Shown in pieces: positions 48,283-57,182 of a DNA stretch of 64,000 nt. The stretch covers positions 124,001 through 188,000 of the forward strand of contig QAIB01000009.1 of assembly GCA_030418545.1 (NCBI GenBank), read 5' to 3'. The notes below the pieces were generated by a model. That model had not been told where the DNA came from, searched no databases, and was given only the letters and a program-made list of their open reading frames with translations. The translations under genes were made by a program, and so were the position numbers. Position 1 is the first letter of the stretch, and each line of letters starts with the position of its first letter. The DNA comes from Xenophilus aerolatus (GTDB lineage Bacteria; Pseudomonadota; Gammaproteobacteria; Burkholderiales; Burkholderiaceae_C).

Positions 48283-48891
48283 TCATCGGCGGGCCGGCAG
48301 GCGGATGCGCGAGCCGGGCGTGGTCGCCACGCGGAACACCGTCTCGAACTGCTCCAGCACCATCGCCTGGCGCCGTGCCGTCTGCGTCGCGACGCAGTCG
48401 CGCGGCACCGTCACTTCCAGCGCATGCATGCGCGCGTCGGCCACGGTGGCCAGTATGCATTGGTCGCTGGCAACCCCGGTCACGATGATGCGCTTGGCCT
48501 GCAGGTGCTGCAGCAGCAGGGCCAAGGGCGTGCCCGAGAAACCCGAGAGATGCGGCTTGAGCACGAAGTAGTCCTCAGGCTCCGGCATCAGCGCCTGCGT
48601 GATGGCCGCACCCGCCCCGCCCTGGGCCATCGACTGCTCGACCAGCGACGGGAAGTCCGAGCGCCAGCGGCCCCGGTTGTCGTTGGCGTAGATCACCGGC
48701 ACGTGCGCCGCGCGCGCCCGTCGGCACAGCGCCGCCAGCGGCCGGGTGATGGCCTGCGCGCCCGGCAGCAGCTTCTCGGCGTCGGGGAAGTCCCAGGCGC
48801 TGATCATGTCGACCACGAGCAGGGCCCAACCGCCTGCTGCCGGCCCGTCGGCCAGGGCGCCGTTGCGCCTGGATGCTGCCTTGGTGCCCAT
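48283..48891 (-). CDS. Isochorismatase-like cysteine hydrolase
   Basis: The 202-residue protein has the Asp-Lys-Cys triad of the family: D28 in [11 protein letters not shown]112 in [13 protein letters not shown] and C145 in [15 protein letters not shown]. Members include nicotinamidase, isochorismatase and N-carbamoyl hydrolases. Placement just before nadE suggests nicotinamidase or a related role in NAD salvage, but the metal-binding residues of nicotinamidase are not clearly present. It follows the methyltransferase gene by 11 nt. Confidence 0.85.
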   Translation of the reverse strand: MGTKAASRRNGALADGPAAGGWALLVVDMISAWDFPDAEKLLPGAQAITRPLAALCRRARAAHVPVIYANDNRGRWRSDFPSLVEQSMAQGGAGAAITQALMPEPEDYFVLKPHLSGFSGTPLALLLQHLQAKRIIVTGVASDQCILATVADARMHALEVTVPRDCVATQTARRQAMVLEQFETVFRVATTPGSRIRLPARR

Positions 48892-48902
48892 GGCGGTCCT
48901 CC

Positions 48903-49517
48903 TCAGCCGATGCCTTCGCGCGCCGCCACCGAGCGCGCATCGCGCGACCACAGCTGCAGCACGAAGTCGTCTTCCTCGTGCCGCAGCAGGCGCCGCAGGC
49001 CCAGGCCTTCCAGCGCCGCGTGCACGGCCTGCGTGGACTGCCGACGCTCGGCGAAGTCGGGCCGCCAGTCGCAGGCCACCAGGTCGCCGTCCGGCGCGAG
49101 CGAGGCGAGGCAGGCACGCGCCACCGCGGCCCAGGCCTCGGGTTCGATGAAGTAGCCGATCTCACCCAGCACGATGAGGTCGAAGGGCCCGTCGGCACGG
49201 GGCCAGTCCTGCGGCAGCGCGTGACGCTCGACGCGCACCTGCGGCAGGTCCGCGGTGCGGCGCCGTGCGACATCGACCGCGTGGGCGTTGAAGTCGCTGG
49301 CCAGCACGCGCTCGCAGCGCTCGGCCAGGGCGGCCGTGAGCTCGGCCGTGCCGCAGCCGGGCTCGTAGGCGCGGCGGTAGCGCGGCCGCGTCAGGCTGGC
49401 CAGCAGCAGCGCGCGCTTGCGGGCCTCGTACCAGCGGCTGCGCACGCCGTAGGGGTCGTCGGCTGCGCCGTAGAGCGAGTCGAAGTACGCGGGAAGCGAG
49501 GAAGCCTGCGCACTCAC
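48903..49517 (-). CDS. SAM-dependent methyltransferase (NodS-like)
   Basis: The 204-residue class I methyltransferase has the SAM loop AYEPGCGTAELTAALAERCERVLASDFN and the second motif DLIVLGEIGYFIEP, followed by LASLAPDGDLVACDW. NodS-type enzymes methylate sugar amines, which would suit the adjacent deacetylase. It starts at GTG, overlapping the PIG-L stop by 4 nt. Confidence 0.88.
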   Translation of the reverse strand: MSAQASSLPAYFDSLYGAADDPYGVRSRWYEARKRALLLASLTRPRYRRAYEPGCGTAELTAALAERCERVLASDFNAHAVDVARRRTADLPQVRVERHALPQDWPRADGPFDLIVLGEIGYFIEPEAWAAVARACLASLAPDGDLVACDWRPDFAERRQSTQAVHAALEGLGLRRLLRHEEDDFVLQLWSRDARSVAAREGIG

Positions 49518-50278
49518 GCGAACATCAGCTCGAAGGGGCGTGCGGCCCGCGCCACCGAGCCCGGATCGAGGATCGGCGCGGCGCCGGTCGAGGCATCGGG
49601 TCGCAGCTGGCTCTCGAAGGCCTGCAGCGCGGCGCACTTGCGCTGCACGGTCGCCTCGTCCAGCTCGAGCCGGCGGGCGCGGTGCCAGGGCAGGCGGGGG
49701 TCGTCGGGGCGGGCCCAGTGCCAGCCCCAGACGGGCACCTCGACCAGGCGCGCGCCGGTGCGCGCCGCCGCCCAGGCGCAGGCATGGCCGACCGCCTCGT
49801 GGTCGGGATGGCCGTCCATGCGCCAGGTGGTGAAGACCACGTCGTCCTCGTCGAAGAGCTGCACCAGACGCTCTGCCAGGTCGAGGTACAGGCGCTGCAC
49901 GCCGCCGTCGGGCAGCGCCAGGCGGTGCATCTCGGCATCGGTGACGCCCAGGCGTGCCAGCGCCCTCGCCTGCTCGCGTGGCCGTTCCTGACCCAGCCGT
50001 TCGGCGGGCCATTGGCGCGAGCCGGGGTGGCTGGCGGTGCCGTCGGTCACGGCCACCAGCGCCAGCCGCCTGCCGGCGCGCGCCAGCTGCGACATGAGGC
50101 CGCCGACGGCCAGCACCTCGTCGTCGGGATGGGGCGCCACCACCACGGCACGCGAGCGCATCGGCACCAGCTGGGCCGCGCTGGTGGGTGGCGCATCGCG
50201 CAGCGCGGCGCAGGCCATCCACGCGTCCTCCGGCGTGCCCCGGCCGGGGTGGATGGTGCGATCGATCACAGCTGCCAT
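49514..50278 (-). CDS. PIG-L family zinc deacetylase
   Basis: The 254-residue protein has the zinc motif VVVAPHPDDEVLA (H50, D52, D53) and the second metal histidine in RMDGHPDHEAVG, typical of N-acetylglucosamine deacetylases such as PIG-L, MshB and BshB. An N-terminal extension of about 40 residues precedes the domain. It overlaps the acyl-CoA-dehydrogenase-like gene by 13 nt and the methyltransferase by 4 nt, so the three are made together. Confidence 0.9.
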   Translation of the reverse strand: MAAVIDRTIHPGRGTPEDAWMACAALRDAPPTSAAQLVPMRSRAVVVAPHPDDEVLAVGGLMSQLARAGRRLALVAVTDGTASHPGSRQWPAERLGQERPREQARALARLGVTDAEMHRLALPDGGVQRLYLDLAERLVQLFDEDDVVFTTWRMDGHPDHEAVGHACAWAAARTGARLVEVPVWGWHWARPDDPRLPWHRARRLELDEATVQRKCAALQAFESQLRPDASTGAAPILDPGSVARAARPFELMFA

Positions 50279-51276
50279 GCGAAGCTCTCCTCTTGGGGGT
50301 CGGCGTCCAGCGCCAGGGCGCCGAGCGCGGCGAGATCGCGCTCGGCATGGCTCTGGCGGATGAAGACGGGAAGGTCGGCCATCGCGCGTGCGAAGCGCGC
50401 GTCGCGGCACAAGGGGGCGGCGCCGAGGCCGCGGGCCGCGTGGCGCATCACGGATTCGGCGGCGTCCTCGACGGCCAGGCGCACGCGCAGTGCCCAGGCC
50501 TGGGCGTTCGCCTCGGGATGCGCATCGATCCAGGCCGCGCACTCGCGCAGCAAGGCCGCGCTGGACGCCAGCGCCGTGTCGATGCCACCCACATGCGCCA
50601 GCCGGTGCGGGTCGCTGCGGCTGCCTGCCTTCTCGCGCACCATGGCCGCGATTCCGGAGGCCCCGCCCCACCAGCAGGCGGCGATGCCTGCCCCGCCCTG
50701 CCAGAAGCCGGGCCGGCGCGTGTAGTCGCCGGGCCGGCCGAGCGACAGGGCCGCTGCGCCGTCGAAGCGCACGTCGACGCTGGCGCTGCCGGCCATGCCC
50801 ACGGCCTGCCAGCCGGTGTCGGTGACCGTCACGCCCGGGGCGTCCATCGCGACCGTGGCCAGGCAGGGTTCGCCGTCGGCATTCCAGCCGCTGACCACCG
50901 CATGGGTCACCTGGGCCGCGCCGGAGCACCAGGCCTTGGTGCCGCGCAGGCGGTAGCCGTCGCCGGCGCTCTCGAACAGCAGACGCGCGTCCGGCGGCTC
51001 CGCGCACCAGGTCGCCCACCGGCTGCCGGAGGGCGCGGGTGCGCCGCCCAGTTCCGCCAGGATCGCCAGCGCGTCGGTGTGGCCTTCGAAGAGCTTGACG
51101 AGCGAAAGATCGTGGGCTGCCACCTGGGCCAGCCGCCGCCACCGCTCGAGCGTGGCGCCGCTGCCGGGCCGCGGCAGGCGGTCGAGGCCGGCATCGACCA
51201 GGTCGGCCAGCGAGAGCGGGCGGCCGAGCGCTTCGCGCAAGGCTGCGACCGGGTCCGCGGGAGTAGATGAAACCAT
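50266..51276 (-). CDS. Acyl-CoA-dehydrogenase-like flavoprotein
   Basis: The 336-residue protein has the mid-domain of the acyl-CoA dehydrogenase fold (WATWCAEPPDARLLFESAGDGYRLRGTKAWCSGA, then GVTVTDTGWQAVGMAGSASVDVRFDG) and the C-terminal helical bundle, but it is short. The usual catalytic glutamate segment (YEGT) is not visible; the end reads FIRQSHAERDLAALGALA, more like flavin monooxygenases of the same fold. The reaction is therefore open. It leads the PIG-L and NodS-like genes. Confidence 0.82.
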   Translation of the reverse strand: MVSSTPADPVAALREALGRPLSLADLVDAGLDRLPRPGSGATLERWRRLAQVAAHDLSLVKLFEGHTDALAILAELGGAPAPSGSRWATWCAEPPDARLLFESAGDGYRLRGTKAWCSGAAQVTHAVVSGWNADGEPCLATVAMDAPGVTVTDTGWQAVGMAGSASVDVRFDGAAALSLGRPGDYTRRPGFWQGGAGIAACWWGGASGIAAMVREKAGSRSDPHRLAHVGGIDTALASSAALLRECAAWIDAHPEANAQAWALRVRLAVEDAAESVMRHAARGLGAAPLCRDARFARAMADLPVFIRQSHAERDLAALGALALDADPQEESFAWQL

Positions 51277-51372
51277 TGCGCCGATGGTGCGGCCCGACAG
51301 CGCACTCGCCGGTCGGCCGGCAGCACCCCGGCCTGTAGGCGATCGCCCGCCTCCCGGTGCGCCGCGCCAAAA

Positions 51373-51399
51373 GAAAGGGCGCCCTTCGGGGGCGCCCTC
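51373..51399 (-). terminator. Minus-strand terminator in a divergent gap
   Basis: On the minus strand GGGCGCCC-CCGAA-GGGCGCCC is followed by TTTCTTTT. It is 97 nt upstream of the acyl-CoA-dehydrogenase-like start, and no annotated gene ends there on that strand. Within the 409-nt gap (51277-51685) the only ORF ending just before it is 35 codons (51507-51400), without a Shine-Dalgarno. I see nothing else in the gap. Confidence 0.75.
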
Positions 51400-51685
51400 T
51401 CACGGCTGTCGATCATCCCCGGCGCGCTGCCGTGCGTGCATCGGTTTGCTGGCTTCGTGGCGGGCATCCCCTTCACGATGCACGGAATCCGGTGTCGCTC
51501 GTCGCATCGCTGGAGCCCGGGACGTCTCGTCGACCGCAGAATCAATCTACGGCCATGCGGCGCGCCGCCTGTAGGAAGTGCGACATCAAACGCGTCACCC
51601 GTTCCGTACGACGCCGGCGCTCAGGCGCATCGGCGGCGCAGGAATTCGCGCACACTGTCGGGCCCCACCCACCGCCGTTCCCCCG

Positions 51686-52318
51686 ATGTACATCCCCGCC
51701 CATTTCGCAGAAACCCGGCCTGACGCCCTGGCGCGCATCATGCGCGAGCATCCGCTGGGCATGCTGGTCCATTCGCACGACGGCCGCTTCGACGCCGACC
51801 ACATCCCCTTCGAGTACGAGCCCGGCGAAGGTCCGCACGGCACCCTGCACGCCCACGTCGCGCGCGCGAACCCGCTGTGGCAGCGCTGCCCCACCGGCAC
51901 GCCCGTCATGGTCGTCTTCCGCGGTGCGCAGGCCTACATTTCGCCGAGCTGGTACCCGAGCAAGCACGAGACGCACCGCCTGGTGCCGACCTGGAACTAC
52001 GAGGTGGTGCACGCCCACGGCACGCTCGTCATCGACGAGGACGAGCGCTCGGTGCGCCGCATCGTGGCCCGGTTGACGCGGCGCCATGAAGCCCAGGAGC
52101 CGCAGCCCTGGAAGATGGGCGACTCCGCGCCCGAGTTCGTCGACGAACTGCTGCGGCACATCGTCGCGATCCGCGTCGAGCTCACCTCGCTCGAAGGCAA
52201 GGTCAAGCTGAGCCAGAACCGCGACGAACGCGACCGGCTGGGGGCAGCCGGCACGCTAGATGCTCGCGGCGACACAGCGACGGCGCGCGCGATGCGGGAC
52301 GCCGGCCCGAGTTCATGA
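51686..52318 (+). CDS. paiB: PaiB-type FMN-binding transcriptional regulator
   Basis: The 210-residue protein starts MYIPAHFAETRPDALARIM and contains HSHDGRFDADHIPFEYE, GTLHAHVARANPLWQ, YISPSWYPSKHETHRLVPTWNYEVVHAHG, all characteristic of the PaiB (FMN-binding split-barrel) family first described as a Bacillus repressor. Its ligand and targets are not visible here. It is followed by a small gap to the HxlR pair. Confidence 0.92.
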   Translation: MYIPAHFAETRPDALARIMREHPLGMLVHSHDGRFDADHIPFEYEPGEGPHGTLHAHVARANPLWQRCPTGTPVMVVFRGAQAYISPSWYPSKHETHRLVPTWNYEVVHAHGTLVIDEDERSVRRIVARLTRRHEAQEPQPWKMGDSAPEFVDELLRHIVAIRVELTSLEGKVKLSQNRDERDRLGAAGTLDARGDTATARAMRDAGPSS

Positions 52319-52446
52319 CTGGCGCGGGGGGCGTCGATGGCCCGGGTACGGATCGGCTGACACCATCCCCCTCGCAGACCGCGGCGAGCCATCGCGCGCC
52401 AAAGAAGCTTTGATCCGTTCAGGCCGGGCCGGACCAGGTCGCGGTC

Positions 52447-52809
52447 TTACTGACGCTCACGCGCCGACTGCGCAGCCGTCAGTTCACCGCCGTGCTGCTG
52501 GGCCCAGCGGATCAGGCTTTCGAAGGGCTGCTGCAGCGTGCGCCCCAGCGGGGTGATCGAATATTCCACGGCCACGGGCGAGGTGGCGAGCACCTTTCGG
52601 TCGACCAGGCCGTTTCTCTCCAGGCGGCGCAATGCTTCGGTCAGCGCCTTGTGGGTGATCGGATCGAGGCGGCGCTTGATCGCGTTGAAGCGCGATGGCT
52701 GCTCGCAAAGAACGGCCAGCACCAGAACCGACCACTTGCTGGCGATCTGTTCGAGCACCGGCTTCGTGCTGTTGATTTCAGCGAGCACGGCCGCGACGTC
52801 TTGAGGCAT
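52447..52809 (-). CDS. HxlR-family transcriptional regulator
   Basis: The 120-residue protein has the HxlR winged helix: LEQIASKWSVLVLAVLCEQPSRFNAIKRRLDPITHKALTEALRRLERNGLVDR, then VEYSITPLGRTLQQPFESLI. ATG at 52809 is preferred because a GGAAAG Shine-Dalgarno precedes it; a longer start at 52836 would reach into the operator. It is divergent from the SDR gene and shares a clear dyad with it. Confidence 0.92.
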   Translation of the reverse strand: MPQDVAAVLAEINSTKPVLEQIASKWSVLVLAVLCEQPSRFNAIKRRLDPITHKALTEALRRLERNGLVDRKVLATSPVAVEYSITPLGRTLQQPFESLIRWAQQHGGELTAAQSARERQ

Positions 52810-52819
52810 GACGCTTTCC

Positions 52820-52871
52820 TTTCGTATATCTAGCATAGATCAGGTGCGTAATTGACACTAGATATACGAAA
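52820..52871. promoter_or_regulatory. HxlR operator: two 14-bp inverted arms
   Basis: Perfect arms TTTCGTATATCTAG (52820-52833) and CTAGATATACGAAA (52858-52871), with 24 nt between, lie exactly in the divergent gap. The centre-to-centre distance of 38 bp is close to four helical turns. The regulator gene starts 10 nt from the left arm and the SDR 42 nt from the right arm. Confidence 0.85.
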
Positions 52872-52913
52872 TGCATCATGCGGGGCCGACCCACTCATGC
52901 AGGAACAGTTCCC

Positions 52914-53642
52914 ATGTCGAAACTTCGTGGAAAGACCGCGCTCGTCACCGGCGGCAGCAGCGGCATCGGCCTGGCTATCGCCCGGCGCTTCGCCGCCGAA
53001 GGCGCCAAGGTCTTCATCGCCGGCCGCAGGCAGATGCAGCTGGACCAGGCGCTCTCCCAGATCGGCCACGGGGCCGAAGCGGTCCAGGCCGACATCACCA
53101 CCACCGCCGACCTCGACCGGCTGTTCAGCACCCTGGCCCAGCGCGCCGGCCGGCTCGACGTGCTGGTCACCTCGTCCGGCGTCGCCGAACACGCCACCCT
53201 CGACGAGACCACCGAGGCGCACATCGACCGCGCCTTCGACCTGAACGTGCGTGCGATGGTCCTGACCGTCCAGCGTGCCACGCGGCTCATGACGGAGGGC
53301 GGATCGATCGTGCTGGTCGGCTCGATCGCCGGGACCATCGCCAACCCCGGGTACGCCACCTACTCGGCCTCCAAGGCCGCGGTGCGCTCGTATGCCCGGA
53401 CCTGGACCCACGAGCTGGCCGGCCGGGGCATCCGCGTGAACACGCTCAGCCCGGGACCGACCGACACGCCGATGTTCGACGGCGTCAGCGACGACCTGCG
53501 CAAGACCTTGACCGACCGGATTCCGTTCAGGCGACTCGGACAGCCGGACGAGATCGCGAACGCCGCCCTGTTCCTCGCGAGCGACGACAGCAGCTATGTC
53601 GGCGGCGCCGATCTGCATGTCGATGGCGGCATGGTTGCGTGA
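52914..53642 (+). CDS. Short-chain dehydrogenase/reductase
   Basis: The 242-residue classical SDR has TGGSSGIGLAIARRF (cofactor loop), the TSSGVAEHATLDE strand end, S in IVLVGSIAG, and catalytic Y and K in YATYSASKAAVRSY. Then come PGPTDTPMF and the C-terminal SDDSSYVGGADLHVDGG. The substrate is unknown. It is regulated with the divergent HxlR gene, a pairing often seen for redox-cued or quinone-stress oxidoreductases. Confidence 0.94.
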   Translation: MSKLRGKTALVTGGSSGIGLAIARRFAAEGAKVFIAGRRQMQLDQALSQIGHGAEAVQADITTTADLDRLFSTLAQRAGRLDVLVTSSGVAEHATLDETTEAHIDRAFDLNVRAMVLTVQRATRLMTEGGSIVLVGSIAGTIANPGYATYSASKAAVRSYARTWTHELAGRGIRVNTLSPGPTDTPMFDGVSDDLRKTLTDRIPFRRLGQPDEIANAALFLASDDSSYVGGADLHVDGGMVA

Positions 53643-53719
53643 GTCGGGTGGCGCCGCTCGTGCACACGCGAGGCGCATTCTTCAGTCAGTGGCGCGACAC
53701 GGGCGCCTCGCGCCCACGC

Positions 53720-54613
53720 TCAGGTCGTCAGGCCTTCTACCGCCGCGGGCCGGGCACGCGCCGTGATGGCACAACCCACCGACGCCCCCATGACCAGCGC
53801 GATGGCCAGCGACTGGGTGACGCTCAGCCGCTCGCCCAGAAGACCCAGCGCGAGCAGCGCGGCGACGGCGGGTTCCATGCTGATCATGATGCCGAAGGCC
53901 TCCTTGGGCAGGCGCTTGAGCGCCACCATCTCGAGCGAGATCGGGATCGCACTGGAGATGACGGCGACGCACAGGCCCACGGCCAGCACGCTAGGCGCCA
54001 GCAACGCAGCGCCGGCGTGCCACACGCCGACCGGCAGCACGACCAATGCCGCCACGCTCAGGCCCAGCGCCACCGAGTGGCCGGCATGCAGATGGCCCAG
54101 CCGCTTGCCGAAAACGATGTACAGGCCCCAAAGGGTCGCGGCCGCGAGTGCCCACAGCACGCCGACAGGATCGAGCCGGCTGTCACCGATGCCCAGAGGC
54201 AGCAGCAAGGCCAGGCCCGAGGCGGCCAGCGCCACCCAGACGAAGTCGACCGTGCGGCGCGAGGACAGCACCGCCACCGTCAGCGGCCCCGCGAATTCGA
54301 TGGCCACCGCCAGCCCGAAGGGGATGGTGCGCAGCGCCATGTAGAAGCTCAGGTTCATGAGCCCGAGCGTGGCGCCGTAGAGCACGACGGCGCGTGCGTC
54401 GCCGGGCCGCAGCGGTCGGCGCCAGGGCCGCCAGATCAGCAGCAGCAACAGCGCCGAGAAGCCCACGCGCAGGGCTGTCGTGCCCTGGGCGCCGATGGCC
54501 GGGAACAGGGCGTGCTTGGCCCAGGAGGTGCCCAGGCCCAGCGCCGTGACGGCGCCCAGCACGGCAAGAAAGGGAACGAAGGCGGCCGGCGTGCGGCCCG
54601 CGGGAGAAGGCAT
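53720..54613 (-). CDS. EamA/RhtA-type exporter
   Basis: The 297-residue protein has about ten hydrophobic helices and two EamA repeats. Recognisable RhtA-like segments are SWAKHALFPAIGAQGTTALRVGFSALLLL, ALRTIPFGLAVAIEFAGPLTVA and ALKRLPKEAFGIMISMEPAVAALLGL-like. RhtA exports threonine and homoserine. Here it is not linked to hom, so the substrate is a guess. Confidence 0.85.
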   Translation of the reverse strand: MPSPAGRTPAAFVPFLAVLGAVTALGLGTSWAKHALFPAIGAQGTTALRVGFSALLLLLIWRPWRRPLRPGDARAVVLYGATLGLMNLSFYMALRTIPFGLAVAIEFAGPLTVAVLSSRRTVDFVWVALAASGLALLLPLGIGDSRLDPVGVLWALAAATLWGLYIVFGKRLGHLHAGHSVALGLSVAALVVLPVGVWHAGAALLAPSVLAVGLCVAVISSAIPISLEMVALKRLPKEAFGIMISMEPAVAALLALGLLGERLSVTQSLAIALVMGASVGCAITARARPAAVEGLTT

Positions 54614-54647
54614 CGGGCGCAGTATCGCCCGCGCCCTCCCCCGCGCC

Positions 54648-54863
54648 TCACAGCTTGGCGATCGACACTTCGGTCGACTTGACCAGCGCGACGACGTCGG
54701 AGCCGATCTTCAGTTGCAGCTCGTCCACCGAGCGCGTGGTGATGACGGAGGTGACGATGCCCCAGGGCGTCTCGACGTCGACTTCGGAGACGACGTCGCC
54801 GCGGATGATCTCGCGGACCTTGCCCTTGAACTGGTTGCGCACGTTGATGGCCTGGATGGTCAT
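54648..54863 (-). CDS. Mop/TOBE molybdenum-pterin-binding protein
   Basis: The 71-residue product is a single TOBE domain: SARN-like INVRNQFKGKVREIIRGDVVSEVDVETPWGIVTSVITTRSVDELQLKIGSDVVALVKSTEVSIAKL (positions 5-71, key NQFKGKV and GDVVSEV). Such molbindins store molybdate or tungstate. It closes the sulfonate cluster; a molybdenum link to sulfur oxidation is possible but not shown here. Confidence 0.88.
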   Translation of the reverse strand: MTIQAINVRNQFKGKVREIIRGDVVSEVDVETPWGIVTSVITTRSVDELQLKIGSDVVALVKSTEVSIAKL

Positions 54864-54914
54864 GATGGTTCCTTGTTGGGTGAGTGGTTTGCTAGGAATT
54901 CGTATGCCGCGTGC

Positions 54915-56204
54915 TCACGCGGACGCCGCCTTCAACGCCTGGTCGAGGTCCGCGATCAGGTCGTCGATGTGCTCGATGCCGACCGACAGTCGCACCGTGT
55001 CTTCCGTGACGCCCGCCTTGGCGAGCTCTTCCGGCGAAAGCTGGCGGTGCGTGGTCGACGCCGGGTGCGTGGCCAGCGAGCGGACGTCGCCGATGTTCAC
55101 CAGCCGCGTGAAGAGCTTCAGCGCATCGAGGAACTGCGCGCCGCCCGCGCGGCCGCTGCCGATGCCGAAGGTGAGCACGCCGCTGGCCTTGCCGCGCAGG
55201 TACTTCTGCGCCAGGGCATGGTCCGGGTGGTCTTCCAGTGCGGCGTAGTTGACCCACTTCACGGCCGGGTGCTGCTGGAGGTGGCGCGCCACGGCCAGCG
55301 CGTTGTCGCTGATGCGGTCCACGCGCAGCGCCAGCGTCTCGATGCCCTGCAGGATCTGGAAGGCATTGAAGGGCGAGATGGCGGCCCCGGTGTTGCGCAG
55401 CGGCACGACGCGCGCCCGGCCGATGTAGGCGGCCGGTCCCAGCGCCTCGGTGTAGACCACGCCGTGGTAGCTCACGTCGGGCTCGTTCAGGCGCTTGAAG
55501 CGTTCCTTGTGCTGCGCCCAGGGGAACCTGCCGGAATCGACGATCGCACCGCCGATGCTGGTGCCGTGGCCGCCGAGGTACTTGGTGAGCGAGTGCACCA
55601 CGATGTCGGCGCCGTGCTCGATGGGCCGGCTGAGGTAGGGCGAGGGCACCGTGTTGTCGACGATCAGCGGCACGCCGTGCTTGTGCGCGATGGCGGCCAC
55701 CGCGGCGATGTCGGTGATGTTGCCGGCCGGGTTGCCCAGCGACTCGACGAAGATGGCCTTGGTCTTCGCGTCGATCAGCGGCTCGAAGCTGGCCGGATCG
55801 CGATGGTCGGCGAAGCGCGTGGTGATGCCGAACTGCGGCAGCGTGTGGGCGAACAGGTTGTAGGTGCCGCCGTAGAGCGCCGTGCTGCTGACGATGTTGT
55901 CCCCCGCTTCGGCAATGGTCTGGATGGCGTAGGTCACGGCCGCCTGGCCGGAGGCCAGCGCCAGCGCGGCGATGCCGCCTTCCAGCGCCGCGACGCGCTG
56001 TTCCAGCACGTCCTGCGTCGGGTTGTTGATGCGGGTGTAGATGTTGCCCGGCACCTTGAGGTCGAACAGGTCGGCGCCATGCTGCGCCGAGTCGAAGGCA
56101 TAGGCCACCGTCTGGTAGATGGGCGGCGCCACGGCGCGCGTGGTCGGATCGGGGCTGTAGCCGGCGTGCACCGACAGGGTCTCGAATTTCCAGTCCTTGG
56201 ACAT
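54915..56204 (-). CDS. metY: O-acetylhomoserine aminocarboxypropyltransferase
   Basis: It makes homocysteine from O-acetylhomoserine and sulfide. The 429-residue PLP enzyme has the Cys/Met-metabolism signature [19 protein letters not shown] with the PLP lysine, [23 protein letters not shown], and a C-terminal [26 protein letters not shown] at 56204 begins [15 protein letters not shown], the expected start. It links hom-derived acceptor chemistry to the sulfonate-sulfur released by SsuD. Confidence 0.95.
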   Translation of the reverse strand: MSKDWKFETLSVHAGYSPDPTTRAVAPPIYQTVAYAFDSAQHGADLFDLKVPGNIYTRINNPTQDVLEQRVAALEGGIAALALASGQAAVTYAIQTIAEAGDNIVSSTALYGGTYNLFAHTLPQFGITTRFADHRDPASFEPLIDAKTKAIFVESLGNPAGNITDIAAVAAIAHKHGVPLIVDNTVPSPYLSRPIEHGADIVVHSLTKYLGGHGTSIGGAIVDSGRFPWAQHKERFKRLNEPDVSYHGVVYTEALGPAAYIGRARVVPLRNTGAAISPFNAFQILQGIETLALRVDRISDNALAVARHLQQHPAVKWVNYAALEDHPDHALAQKYLRGKASGVLTFGIGSGRAGGAQFLDALKLFTRLVNIGDVRSLATHPASTTHRQLSPEELAKAGVTEDTVRLSVGIEHIDDLIADLDQALKAASA

Positions 56205-56238
56205 GCGACTTCCTTTCAGGGGTTGGGCAACAACACGC

Positions 56239-57087
56239 TCACACGGCCCAGCGCAGCGTGTGCGCGGGCGAGTCGGGCCAGTGGGCATCGTTGGCGGGTT
56301 CGGCCTTGTCGGCCGCGGGCTTCTGCAACACCCGGTCGAGGATGCGTTTCTCGATCGCCGCAAAGGCCGCGTCGCCCTGCGAGCGCGGGCGCGCCAGCGC
56401 GATGCGCTCGTCCAGCGCGATGCGGCCGTCCTCGATCAGGATCACGCGGTCGGCCAGAGCGACGGCTTCCTGCACGTCGTGCGTGACCAGCAACGCGGTG
56501 AAGCGGTGCTGCTGCCACAGGCCCTCGATGAGGCGGTGCATCTCGATGCGGGTGAGCGCGTCGAGTGCGCCCAGCGGCTCGTCGAGCAGCAGCAGCCGCG
56601 GGTGATGCACGAGCGCACGGGCCAGGGCCACGCGCTGGCGCTGGCCGCCCGACAGGCGCGCCGGCCATTCGTTCTCGCGATCGGCCAGGCCGACCTGCGC
56701 CAGGACCTTGCGCCCGCGCCCTCGCGCCTCGGCCGGCAGCCCCAGCGTGACGTTGTCGAGCACGCGCTTCCAGGGCAGCAGGCGCGCCTCCTGGAACATG
56801 ATGCGCGTGTCGTCGTGCAGGCCATCCACGGGCTTGCCGTCGGTGACGAGCTGGCCGCCGCTGGCCGCTTCCAGCCCCGCAATCAGGCGCAGCAGCGTGC
56901 TCTTGCCGCAGCCGCTGCGGCCGACGATGGCGATGAATTCGCCGGGCGCGATGGCCAGCTGCGTGTCGCGCAGCACCTCGCGTTCGCCGTAGCGCTTGAC
57001 GAGGTGGCGGGCCTCCAGCTTCACGCCGCCGGCGATCGGCAAGGCGCTCGCGTCGGGGACGGCAGGGGTGTCGATGACAGCGCTCAT
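56239..57087 (-). CDS. ssuB: Aliphatic sulfonate ABC transporter ATPase
   Basis: The 282-residue ATPase has Walker [11 protein letters not shown]-loop [20 protein letters not shown], signature [16 protein letters not shown], Walker [13 protein letters not shown] and [10 protein letters not shown], followed by an extended C-terminal tail containing [14 protein letters not shown]. It closely fits SsuB. ATG at 57087 is preferred; an in-frame ATG at 57177 would add a 30-residue extension overlapping the upstream gene. Confidence 0.93.
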   Translation of the reverse strand: MSAVIDTPAVPDASALPIAGGVKLEARHLVKRYGEREVLRDTQLAIAPGEFIAIVGRSGCGKSTLLRLIAGLEAASGGQLVTDGKPVDGLHDDTRIMFQEARLLPWKRVLDNVTLGLPAEARGRGRKVLAQVGLADRENEWPARLSGGQRQRVALARALVHHPRLLLLDEPLGALDALTRIEMHRLIEGLWQQHRFTALLVTHDVQEAVALADRVILIEDGRIALDERIALARPRSQGDAAFAAIEKRILDRVLQKPAADKAEPANDAHWPDSPAHTLRWAV

Positions 57088-57182
57088 GGGTTCGGGACTC
57101 CAGGTGGCCGCCGCCTCCCAGGCGCCGTACTCGGTGAAGAGCGACAAGGCACGCAGGTGGCGGGTGGCGGGTTTCATGGCGA

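Noticed and set aside
51400-51507. 35-codon ORF ending at the orphan terminator
   Set aside because: No Shine-Dalgarno and a strongly basic, low-information sequence; kept only as a possible transcript.
57088-57177. 30-residue N-terminal extension of ssuB
   Set aside because: It is possible (in-frame ATG at 57177) but the sequence does not resemble SsuB N-termini; left as an alternative only.
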